Part shown: piece by piece, positions 16,982 to 24,891 of the stretch
Position numbering within the stretch: the first letter of the stretch is position 1
Layout of the letters: every line of letters begins with the position of its first letter
Assembly (NCBI GenBank): GCA_016933275.1
Contig: JAFGBI010000404.1
Coordinates: 1-44,500 of the forward strand
DNA length: 44,500 nucleotides
From: Polyangiaceae bacterium
Lineage (GTDB): Bacteria; Myxococcota_A; Polyangia; Polyangiales; Polyangiaceae
Direction of reading: 5' to 3'
Program-made: the position numbers and the translations under genes
The notes under the pieces: model-generated
The model's input: only the letters and a program-made list of their open reading frames with translations
Databases searched by the model: none
What the model was told of the DNA's origin: nothing

Positions 16982-17846
16982 CCGCGGAGCTGCGGCGGAT
17001 CCTCCAGAGCAGGGTACGCACTCGAAGGCCCACGGTCAGCCACTCGTGCCATCTCTTGTCGATAATGTTGCAGCCCTGCGGGCGGTGGTTGGAGCGCATG
17101 CCGCACCCGACGTACCGCCCGAGCTCGAAGGCCCCGAAGAGCCCCAACCAGGTGCTCTTGGTGAGCCTCAAATCGAGCCCAAGCTGCGTGTTGGGGATCT
17201 CGGGGCCGTGATAAAACAGGTGGTATCGTCGGCCACTATCGTTCAGCTTGAAGAGAAACCACTCGTAGCCCAACCCAGCCGCGAGCCAGGGGTCCACGCG
17301 CGCCTGTGGCCAGGGGTGGATGGCCACGTGTGCGCCGGGCCGCAGCATGAAGGACGAGCAGCTCCCGCCTTCGGGGCAACCGCGGATGGCCGAGAGCTCG
17401 GCATCGGGATCGGCGGACTCCGCCGCGGCGACCGGAAACGCCGGACCCATGATCATGGTAAGACCGAGCACAAGCTCGGGCAGCGGAGCGTACTCGGCGT
17501 CGAGCCATACCGGAATGGCTCCCGAGACGTTCTCGTCCATCATCACGTCGCCCTCGCTCAGGGAGCTCCGCATCTTGCCGAACGGGATGGCGTAGCCAGC
17601 GCGCATCCCCACGTAGGTGACGCCGAGCGACTCGCTGGGCTCGTCGAGGAATTTCTTGAGCCGCTCGTCGACGGCGCGGATCCCCCGGGGACCGTCGGGC
17701 GACTCGTCGGGGGGCGGAGGAGGCTCCTCGGCGGCTGCCCGAGCCGCCACCAGGGTCGCGAAGGTCACGGCTGCGAGGACGGTGGACACGCGCACGGTCG
17801 TTCTCCCTGACCCCCCTGTCAGCGCCGTGCTCCAAGAGCGGTTCAC
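16965..17846 (-). CDS. Probable outer-membrane beta-barrel protein
   Basis: The 293-residue product has a signal peptide (hydrophobic about 22-37, cleavage near AAAEE). After a Pro/Asp linker come alternating aromatic strands such as LGVTYVGMRAGYAIPFG, VWLDAEYAPLPELVLGLTM, LAAGLGYEWFLFKLN and LGLDLRLTKSTWLGLFGAFELGRYVG. This pattern suits a small outer-membrane barrel of the kind common in myxobacteria. Four cysteines form possible pairs (CPEGGSC; CGMRSNHRPQGC). No specific family is recognised. Confidence 0.6.
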   Translation of the reverse strand: MNRSWSTALTGGSGRTTVRVSTVLAAVTFATLVAARAAAEEPPPPPDESPDGPRGIRAVDERLKKFLDEPSESLGVTYVGMRAGYAIPFGKMRSSLSEGDVMMDENVSGAIPVWLDAEYAPLPELVLGLTMIMGPAFPVAAAESADPDAELSAIRGCPEGGSCSSFMLRPGAHVAIHPWPQARVDPWLAAGLGYEWFLFKLNDSGRRYHLFYHGPEIPNTQLGLDLRLTKSTWLGLFGAFELGRYVGCGMRSNHRPQGCNIIDKRWHEWLTVGLRVRTLLWRIRRSSAVTQRM

Positions 17847-18049
17847 GACGAAGAGGTATCCGGCATTTCAGCGCAGGTCAGGGGCAGCGGGCAAGTGTCC
17901 GTACCGGGACCCGAGCGGCCATGGCGCCTCGCGGCGCTCACGCACCCACACCACCTCCCTCACTGCCCTGATCCCGTCCGGCGTCGTGCCGACTGGGGAC
18001 CAGCACGAAGTTTCCCGCCACTCCCATCCCCGACTACGCTGCACTTGCC

Positions 18050-18496
18050 GTGAAGTGGCTCGGGCAGCGCCTCGTGAATCTCGTGGTCGGGTGCTTCGCC
18101 CTGATGGGGTTCTGTCTGGTCCCACTCGGCGAGCACACGGCCCTCGGTCATCTGGTCGCCCTCGGCCGAACCGATACCGCGCGCCGGCTGGCGGTGGGTC
18201 TGGCGACGGCCGCGCGGGCGGTCGCGGCGGAACTGGAAGAAATCGCGGGGGCGGTACGGACCTTGCCGGATGAGTCCCAGGAGGCCAGGCCGAACCCCTC
18301 GACCTCGCCAAGGTCGAGGGCCATGACCCGTCCCGCACAGGTCCATCTCGCCCCCGAAGCACCCGTGATGGGGCCCGACCTCTACACCGAGCCCGAGGTG
18401 CCCGGCCTCGAGACCCACTCCAGCTCAGACTATCCGCCCCTCACCCCCGCGGTCGACCCGAGATCCAGCGTCTGCGAGCTCGGGCCGGAGGGGTGA
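18050..18496 (+). CDS. Small membrane-anchored hypothetical protein
   Basis: The 148-residue product starts at a GTG and has one hydrophobic N-terminal segment (about 8-27, LVNLVVGCFALMGFCLVPLG). A helix of Ala/Leu/Arg composition and a disordered Pro/Ser-rich tail follow. I do not recognise the family. The membrane-helix start followed by an amphipathic helix reads like a real protein, but overlapping frames are also open in this GC-rich DNA. Confidence 0.5.
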   Translation: MKWLGQRLVNLVVGCFALMGFCLVPLGEHTALGHLVALGRTDTARRLAVGLATAARAVAAELEEIAGAVRTLPDESQEARPNPSTSPRSRAMTRPAQVHLAPEAPVMGPDLYTEPEVPGLETHSSSDYPPLTPAVDPRSSVCELGPEG

Positions 18497-18704
18497 ACGC
18501 TACCCGAACCCCAGGCCGCATGGGGAGTGCGGGGCGGGGCGGGGTGCGTTTCCAGCGACGCCCCTGGCAAGATCTGCTACCGGTTCGGCGCCCCTCGTCC
18601 TCACCCGCCCGGCGAATGCTGGATGGGGCCCGGAGGACGCGGGTCCCCAGGTCGTTGATCTCTCGCAGCAATCCACCGGATCGCTGCCCTAGCGAGGCCC
18701 TCGC

Positions 18705-19886
18705 ATGACCCGGCGGCTCTACCTCGACAACTCGGCCACCAGCTTCCCGAAGCCCCCCGAGGTGCTCGCCGCGATGACCCATTTTGCGACCGACCTCGGC
18801 GCAAGCCCGGGACGGGGTGCCTACACCGAGGCCCGGGAGGCCGGAGCGCTGCTCCACCGGTGCCGGCAGCGAATCGCGACGCTCGTGAACGGGGCGGCGC
18901 CGGAGCAGGTGATCTTCACCCTCAACGCCTCGGATGCCCTGAACCTCGCCATCCGTGGCCTGCTCCGTCCCGGTGATCATGTCATCACGACGCGCTTCGA
19001 GCACAACTCCGTGCTCCGCCCCTTGAACCGGCTGATGGTGGCTCGGGGCATCGAACAGACGCGCGTGGCGTGTGATCCCGTCACCGGTCTCGTCGACCCG
19101 GACCTGATCCGCCGCGCGATCCGCCCCGGCACGCGCCTCGTGGCCGTCGTACACGCCTCGAACGTCACCGGCACCCTCCAGCCGATCGCCGACATCGGCC
19201 GCCTCGCCAGAGAGCATGGGGTGCCGTTCTTGGTGGACGCGGCGCAGTCACTTGGCCACGTCCCGCTCGACGTGGAACGCGACTGCATCGACATGTTGGC
19301 GTTCCCCGGCCACAAGGGCCTGCTCGGCCCGCTCGGGACCGGCGCGCTCTACCTTCGCCCGGGCCTCGAGCGCCTGCTCCACACCATCCGCGAGGGGGGC
19401 ACCGGCTCGGCGAGCGATCGCGACGTGCAGCCAGATTTCCTTCCCGATCGCTTCGAGCCCGGGAGCCACAACGCGATCGGTCTCATCGGACTGTCCGCCG
19501 GCGTGGCCTGGGTCCTCGAGCACGGCGTCGACACGCTCCACCAGCAGGAGCGGGACCTCGTGCAAGCGATGCTCGAGGGGCTCGCCACCGTCCCCGGCCT
19601 CACCCTCTACGGCCCGCGTTCCGTCGCGCACCGCACGGGCGTGTTCTCGATCCGGATGACGGGTTTCGCCGAACCACAGGCGCTCTCCGATCGCCTGGAG
19701 CAGGGCTACGGGATCCTGTCTCGGTCGGGGGTCCACTGTGCCCCCCTCGCCCACGAGACGATCGGCACCCTCGCGGTCGGCGGCACCACCCGGCTCAGCC
19801 TCGGGCCGTTCGTGACCCGGGAGGACGTCACCTACGTGCTCGAAGCCCTGCACGGGATCGCACGCAGCACGGCGGTTGCGCCATAG
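18705..19886 (+). CDS. Class V aminotransferase, cysteine desulfurase family
   Basis: The 393-residue PLP enzyme starts LYLDNSATSFPKPPEVL, typical of the cysteine desulfurase-like family distinct from IscS. It has the PLP-ring stacking His in TRFEHNSVLRPLNRL, the PLP Asp in FLVDAAQSLGHVPLDV, the Schiff-base Lys in LAFPGHKGLLGPLGTG, and a Cys in SRSGVHCAPLAHETIG, the position of the persulfide Cys. A sulfur-transfer role from L-cysteine is likely, but other class V activities cannot be excluded. No suf genes are adjacent, and a separate IscS is encoded at 36244-37467. Confidence 0.85.
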   Translation: MTRRLYLDNSATSFPKPPEVLAAMTHFATDLGASPGRGAYTEAREAGALLHRCRQRIATLVNGAAPEQVIFTLNASDALNLAIRGLLRPGDHVITTRFEHNSVLRPLNRLMVARGIEQTRVACDPVTGLVDPDLIRRAIRPGTRLVAVVHASNVTGTLQPIADIGRLAREHGVPFLVDAAQSLGHVPLDVERDCIDMLAFPGHKGLLGPLGTGALYLRPGLERLLHTIREGGTGSASDRDVQPDFLPDRFEPGSHNAIGLIGLSAGVAWVLEHGVDTLHQQERDLVQAMLEGLATVPGLTLYGPRSVAHRTGVFSIRMTGFAEPQALSDRLEQGYGILSRSGVHCAPLAHETIGTLAVGGTTRLSLGPFVTREDVTYVLEALHGIARSTAVAP

Positions 19887-19924
19887 TCCAGCCGTGAGCG
19901 GTCCTCGCGCGACCGCACCCAGGT

Positions 19925-20617
19925 TCAATTCCGCACACCACAGTCGGTGCAGTCCGTCCCGTAGCCGCACGCATCATACGACGAGCCAGATCCGCCGTCG
20001 TCACACACACCGTCACCCGCCCATCGGCAGCTGTCCGTGCAGAGGCCGCCGCAGCCGAGCTCGTCCTCGCCACCGTAACAGTCAACGTAGCCGTCGCAGA
20101 CCCAGGTCATCGCGATGCACGTGCCGTCACCGCACGCGACCTCCGATGACGAGCACGCGGGGGTCCGCCAACCGCAATCCGTGCAATCCGTCCCGTAGGC
20201 GCAGAGGCTGAAGTCCGCGCCGGCACCCCCGTCGTCACAGTACCCATCCGCCGCGTCGAGGCAGGTGTCCGTGCAGAGGCCGCCCGGGCTGCATCCGAGC
20301 TCGTCCTCGCCGCCGTGGCAGTCCAGGTATCCGTCGCACACGTATGTTATCGAGATGCACGGGCCGTCGTCGCAAGCAACCTCGGACGATCGGCACCCCG
20401 GCGGATCACACGATATCTCGTCTTCCCCGCGCTCGCAGTCCTCGACCCCGTCGCAGCGGTAGCTCCTCGGGATGCAGTCGCCATCGTGGCACTCGAACTC
20501 GGTCTGCGGGTAGCAGGCGTCCTCCCGGTCCCCACCCACGTGACCCTCGATCGAGCAGGCGACGCCGAGCAGCCCGACCACCAACACCCCCAAAGCTTGG
20601 CCTGGTCCGACTCGCAT
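19925..20617 (-). CDS. Lipoprotein with LDL-receptor class A repeats
   Basis: The 230-residue protein has a lipobox LGVAC (Cys21). The mature part consists of Cys-rich modules. Three LDLa repeats lie at about 35-70, 75-109 and 154-189. Each has the Cys spacing and calcium-ligand ending of eukaryotic LDLa domains (CDGVEDCERGEDEISC, CDGYLDCHGGEDELGC, CDGYVDCYGGEDELGC). Two copies of another Cys module lie at about 113-149 and 191-230, with the pattern CTDxC...GxCDDGG...YGTDCTDCG. Disulfide-bonded, calcium-binding adhesion or ligand capture at the cell surface is inferred. It is the last gene of the minus-strand surface block. Confidence 0.85.
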   Translation of the reverse strand: MRVGPGQALGVLVVGLLGVACSIEGHVGGDREDACYPQTEFECHDGDCIPRSYRCDGVEDCERGEDEISCDPPGCRSSEVACDDGPCISITYVCDGYLDCHGGEDELGCSPGGLCTDTCLDAADGYCDDGGAGADFSLCAYGTDCTDCGWRTPACSSSEVACGDGTCIAMTWVCDGYVDCYGGEDELGCGGLCTDSCRWAGDGVCDDGGSGSSYDACGYGTDCTDCGVRN

Positions 20618-20758
20618 CGCTCTCCAATTGGCTCATACGCTCACCTCCCGGCCAGCCTTCCCTCCCCTCGAGGCCCCGCTCTCCAGCCGATGCCGGCCCT
20701 CGAACGGCCCAAGGCGCGAGGCCGGGTCCTGCCAGGCTGGAGGTCCAGGCCTCCGGCT

Positions 20759-22336
20759 TCAGGCGATGTTGAGCGCGAAACTGCCCGCGTAGCCGCTGTA
20801 GCCGGAGACGATGATGGTGACGGGCTGGTAGGCGGTAAGGTTCACGACCACCTGGGAGTCTGTCCGGGAGCCAATCCCATAGCTGTCATCGTTGCACACC
20901 ATCTGCGAGCCGGCGCAGTCGCCGCTCAGCACGGCCAGCACCGTGTCGTAGCTCGAACCGACGGTGTCGATGGTGTACGTCCGGGTGGAGGGCGGCGTAA
21001 ATCTCACCGTGTACTGCGGCGCCAGCGACGCGGCGCCGCAGGACAATGGGTAGAAGCTCGGGTACCCGTTGGTGTCGTCGCGCAGAGTGATGGGCACGCT
21101 GGTGCCGATGTCCACGCTGGGACAATCGTCCCGGGTCACGCTCAGCACGAAGAAGCCCATGCTTCCGACGTACCCGTCGACAACCGCGGTCACCTCCTGG
21201 TATCGGACGAGCGGTACCGTCAGCAACGAGTCGTAGCCGATGGTGTCATCATTGCAACCGAGCAGGCGCCCGGTGCTGCAGCGTCCATCGAGCACGGCCA
21301 GCACCGTATCGAATTCCGAGCCCTCCAAGCTGAAGGTGTAGCTTCCGGTGAGCGGCGCGGTGAACGCCACCGTGTAGTCGCGCGAACCCACGATCGCGCC
21401 GCAGGCGCCCGCCGTGTAGAAATCGCCGAACCCGGCGGACGCGCCGGAGACGGCGATCGGCACCTGGGTACCAAGATCGTACCCCGGACAAATCGGCTCA
21501 CACGCGAAGCCGTCACCCCAATAGGGCGGCTCGCACTCACAGTCGTAAGACCCGTCGGTGTTGTAGCAGGTGGCATCCGGATCACACTCGGCGAACCCCT
21601 CGGCGCACTCGTCGATGTCTTCGCAGTAGTCCCAGGGATCGCCACGGTAACCCTCGTAGCAGAAGCAGCCTCGACGGTCCTCGACCACCTCGCAATAGGC
21701 GTTCTCGCCACAGACCAGCGAGCCGCAGTAGTCCCCGCCCGTGCCCCCGTTGCCGCCCGACGGGGACCCGGCGACCCCGCCGGTGATGACCCCCGCGACC
21801 CCGCCGGTGATGACCCCCGCGACCCCGCCGGTGATGACCCCCGCGACCCCGCCGGTGATGACCCCCGCGTAGCCACCTGCCGGGTAGCCCGCGACCCCGC
21901 CCAGCGGATAGCCCGCATAGCCGCCGGTGATAACCCCGGCATACCCACCGGTGCGTCCCGCAGACCCGCCAGTCGGGTACCCCGCGACCCCGCCCGTGAC
22001 GACCCCGGCGTAGCCGCCCGTACGGCCCGCGTAGCCGCCCAGCGGGTAGCCCGCGTACCCGCCCACCGGGTACGACCCACCGATGAGGATCCCCGCATAC
22101 CCGCCCGAGTACCCCGCCACCCCGCCGGTGAGCACGCCTGAATAGCCCCCCGTACGGCCCGCGTAGCCACCCGTGCGAGCTCCGAATCCGCCCGTACCCG
22201 CATACCCGCCGGTGTCGTCATCCGCGTAGTCATAGAGGCCCAACGTCCGCCCCCCGCAACCGCCACCAAGGGCAGCCGTTGCAAAGGCGCACGACGCGAG
22301 TGCACGCACCCAGGCACCAGGGCGGGGACGGTTCAT
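20759..22336 (-). CDS. Gly-rich surface protein with EGF-like and PPC-like domains
   Basis: From the ATG at 22336 the protein has 525 residues. It begins with an exported-protein N-terminus (ALASCAFATAALGGGCGG; lipobox not canonical). A region of about 165 residues follows, built from GGYAGxxTGG-type repeats. Next is an EGF-like block (CEDIDECAEGFAEC, calcium-binding-EGF start, then CYNTDGSYDCECEPPYWGDGFAC). Two related beta-sandwich domains end the protein, each starting DLGT/DIGT and containing YTFSLEGSEFDTVLAVLDG or YTIDTVGSSYDTVLAVLSG, as in bacterial pre-peptidase C-terminal domains. The longer upstream frame lacks protein-like composition. A surface adhesin or structural role is inferred. 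Confidence 0.8.
   Translation of the reverse strand: MNRPRPGAWVRALASCAFATAALGGGCGGRTLGLYDYADDDTGGYAGTGGFGARTGGYAGRTGGYSGVLTGGVAGYSGGYAGILIGGSYPVGGYAGYPLGGYAGRTGGYAGVVTGGVAGYPTGGSAGRTGGYAGVITGGYAGYPLGGVAGYPAGGYAGVITGGVAGVITGGVAGVITGGVAGVITGGVAGSPSGGNGGTGGDYCGSLVCGENAYCEVVEDRRGCFCYEGYRGDPWDYCEDIDECAEGFAECDPDATCYNTDGSYDCECEPPYWGDGFACEPICPGYDLGTQVPIAVSGASAGFGDFYTAGACGAIVGSRDYTVAFTAPLTGSYTFSLEGSEFDTVLAVLDGRCSTGRLLGCNDDTIGYDSLLTVPLVRYQEVTAVVDGYVGSMGFFVLSVTRDDCPSVDIGTSVPITLRDDTNGYPSFYPLSCGAASLAPQYTVRFTPPSTRTYTIDTVGSSYDTVLAVLSGDCAGSQMVCNDDSYGIGSRTDSQVVVNLTAYQPVTIIVSGYSGYAGSFALNIA
21771..21866. repeat. Four perfect 24-bp tandem repeats in the Gly-rich gene
   Basis: The 24-base unit starting at 21771 is repeated exactly four times, each copy encoding eight residues (GGVAGVIT type). 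Flanking DNA contains diverged versions. Exact identity at the DNA level points to recent expansion, and copy number may vary between strains. Confidence 0.9.
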
Positions 22337-22645
22337 GACTCGGATCCGATCTTTGGTAGGCGAACCCTCGAAGGGTTCTCCACGGGGCGACCTCGTGCAA
22401 GAAGGAGGTGAATCCCCTCCAGGACCCGGACGGACCCTGGACGGAGGTGATCCCCCGGTCACCCGAGAGCTTCGGAGCCGGGGATCGGCTTGGCCAAGAA
22501 AACGGCGTGACATCCCGAGCGGTTGACTCGCACCCACACCACTCACCGAGCGGGGCCGGAGCGGCGTGGCAAACCACATCGCGAGCATCCAGACGACCGC
22601 CGCGAAGGCGAGCCCCTACGCGCGACCGCCCCGACTCCGCCCGCG
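22337..22645 (-). promoter_or_regulatory. Intergenic region upstream of the Gly-rich EGF gene
   Basis: This 309-base stretch holds no gene I can support. It has a perfect 7-bp inverted repeat at 22362-22378 (GAACCCT, CGA loop, AGGGTTC), 26-42 bases before the start. A 12-mer, GGGGCGACCTCG, lies at 22384-22395. The hairpin could be a 5'-leader structure or an operator. The same 12-mer plus hairpin arrangement precedes the OmpA gene. Confidence 0.4.
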
Positions 22646-24748
22646 TCACGGCTGCCATTCGTAGACGCCGACATCGGCGAAGCTCGCTCCTTCGTGCCCG
22701 ACTCCCGGCACGTCGACCCGTTCGACACCGACGCAGTCTGCCGGCAGGGCACTCTCCCCCGCCGCGTCGATGCAGGGAGATTCGGGCAACAGCCGCTGAT
22801 CCGAGACCGGCTCCAGGAACGCCGGTTCCGCGGCGAAGTTCCCGGTGTCGTCGGTGGTGCAGCTCGCCGGAGCAGTGCAGCCACCCTCGACGTCGCAGTA
22901 GGTCACCGCGGGCACGTGCAGGGGGTCGCCGCCGAGGCTACCGAGAGCGGGGAGATTATACCAGACGATGGAGTTCGAGAGCACGAACGGCGCCTCGCGG
23001 CTCAGGATCGCCGCCCCGGTGCCCGACCCGTCCGTGGCTAGATTGTGAGTGAGGTTGCAGTTGTTCACGTCGAGGGACGAGGCATCGTTGGCGACCCCGC
23101 CCCCGTGACTCGCCTGGTTGGAGGAGATGCGCGAGTTGAGGAGGGTGAGGGTCGAGGCGCGGCGGCTGTGGATCGCGCCCCCGATCTGACCCGGTCCCGT
23201 CACGATGTTGCCCGTGAACACAGAGCTCTCCACGTAGGCCGACGTGTTCTCGTCGTCCATCCCCGCCCCGCCGCTCACCGCGACGTTGCCCAGGAACTCG
23301 GTGGAGTAGATGGTCAAGGAGGACTCGACGCTCGCCAGCGCGGCGCCGCGCTCCGCCTGCAGCCCGGTGAGGTGGCAGCCGGTCAGGACCACCGAAGCCC
23401 CCTTGTTGTACATGCCAGCCCCGAGCTCCTCCGCCACCTGTCCGGTGATCGTGCAGCTCTGCGCGTCCAGGGAACCGCCCATGTTGGCGATGCCCCCGCC
23501 GACGGCGGCGAAGTTGGCGAAGAAGGAAGCGGCGCTCAACCGAACCGATGCGTCCTCGTTGTACATCCCCCCACCTTGGTCCGCCGTGTTCTCGGCGAAG
23601 ACCGTGTTGCTCACGTACGGGGCCGCGTTGAGGTTATACATCCCGCCGCCGAAAGCCGCGAAGTTGTTCTCCAACGTGCAGTCGAGCACGGTCGGCGAAG
23701 CCACACCTTCGTTGTAGATCCCGCCGCCGACCATCGCCTCGTTGTCGGTGAAGTGGCAATTCGCCACCGCGGGTGACGCGTCGACGTTGAGCATCCCGCC
23801 GCCGCGATCGTCGGGGAACGTAGAGCCATGGGCCCTGCCTCGCACGATCTCGAAGCCGTCGATGGCGGCTCCGGTCGCCCCCACCAACACGTGGAAGGCG
23901 TTGTCCAGGTCGTCTCCCGAGACGCCGAGGTCACCGCTCAGCGTGGTCAGCCATTCGGTGCTCGTTCGTTGGTCGCGTGCGAATTCCGTGCCGACGAAGC
24001 CACCGAAGAGGCCGACGTTCGCGCGGAGGAAGAGGCTCTTGCGGCGGGGCTCGGCCCCGTCGGCGTTGCCGTACGCATCCACGGTGGGAAAATACGTCCC
24101 CGAGGCGACCCAGACCTCACAGACCGATTCTGGCAAGGATAGCCGACTCGCCGCCAGATCGAGGCCTGCTTGCACGGTGGCGAGCGCGCGGTCCCACGAG
24201 CCCCCGCTGTTCGCATCGCTCCCGCTCGTGGTCACGAACACGACGCACTGTTCGCAGTCCTCGCCAACGTAGCCGTCCGGGCAGCTCGCGGCGCCGCCCT
24301 CGCCGCCACCACCCGCGGGCCACCCAGCGGCTCCGGCCTCGCCACCGGGACCGAACCCGCCTGGGCCGCCGGTGCCGCCGAATGGCGCATGCCCGCCGAC
24401 CCCACCGGTGCCACCGATCCCCCCGGTGGGAAGGCGACCGCCAGTCCCGCTGGTGCCGCCCGCGGTCACACCCCCGGTCCCCGTCCGGCCACCCAATGGC
24501 CACCCGCCGGTCGCGCCCGTGGTCGCCCCGCCGCCAGTCGCCGGGGTGCCCCCAGTGGGATACGGCATGCTCCCTCCCGTCGCGGGTACGCCCCCGATGG
24601 CCCGTCCACCGCTCGCCAACCTGCCACCTCCGGAGCCGTTCCCGGCGCCGCCGAGGGCACCCTCCTCCAAGTAGACGTTGATATCTGCCCGACCACCGCA
24701 ACTCGCGAGTACGCCGGAGAGGCCAAGGAGAAGGAGGGTGCGTTTCAT
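22646..24748 (-). CDS. Lipoprotein with Pmp-like right-handed beta-helix
   Basis: The frame is open far upstream, but the ATG at 24748 (MKRTLLLLGLSGVLASC) gives a clear lipoprotein signal with lipobox LASC (Cys17) and 700 residues. A Gly/Thr/Pro-rich linker (about 30-150) follows, then a Cys-containing EGF-like remnant (CPDGYVGEDCEQC). After VFVTTSGSDANSGGSWDRALATVQAGLD come many beta-helix rungs with GGGIYN/GGGMYN motifs, as in chlamydial Pmp and pectate-lyase-like surface proteins. The fold implies a surface adhesin or polysaccharide-interacting protein, but no catalytic site is evident. Confidence 0.85.
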   Translation of the reverse strand: MKRTLLLLGLSGVLASCGGRADINVYLEEGALGGAGNGSGGGRLASGGRAIGGVPATGGSMPYPTGGTPATGGGATTGATGGWPLGGRTGTGGVTAGGTSGTGGRLPTGGIGGTGGVGGHAPFGGTGGPGGFGPGGEAGAAGWPAGGGGEGGAASCPDGYVGEDCEQCVVFVTTSGSDANSGGSWDRALATVQAGLDLAASRLSLPESVCEVWVASGTYFPTVDAYGNADGAEPRRKSLFLRANVGLFGGFVGTEFARDQRTSTEWLTTLSGDLGVSGDDLDNAFHVLVGATGAAIDGFEIVRGRAHGSTFPDDRGGGMLNVDASPAVANCHFTDNEAMVGGGIYNEGVASPTVLDCTLENNFAAFGGGMYNLNAAPYVSNTVFAENTADQGGGMYNEDASVRLSAASFFANFAAVGGGIANMGGSLDAQSCTITGQVAEELGAGMYNKGASVVLTGCHLTGLQAERGAALASVESSLTIYSTEFLGNVAVSGGAGMDDENTSAYVESSVFTGNIVTGPGQIGGAIHSRRASTLTLLNSRISSNQASHGGGVANDASSLDVNNCNLTHNLATDGSGTGAAILSREAPFVLSNSIVWYNLPALGSLGGDPLHVPAVTYCDVEGGCTAPASCTTDDTGNFAAEPAFLEPVSDQRLLPESPCIDAAGESALPADCVGVERVDVPGVGHEGASFADVGVYEWQP

Positions 24749-24891
24749 GGTCGGCTCCAGGGTAGCAGCCAAGCGCGGCGCCGGTGATCTTCGCCCAACC
24801 CCACCGCCTGCCAAGGGCGAACTCGTCCGATACGCCTTCGAAGCCGAATCGGTGGGAGGGAGGGCGCTCGAACCCGCGGCCGCGCGCTCGG

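Noticed and set aside
20315..22141. Plus-strand frame with repeated AGDDPRDP units
   Set aside because: It is antisense to the Gly-rich repeats. The minus strand has a signal peptide, EGF-like cysteines and PPC-like domains.
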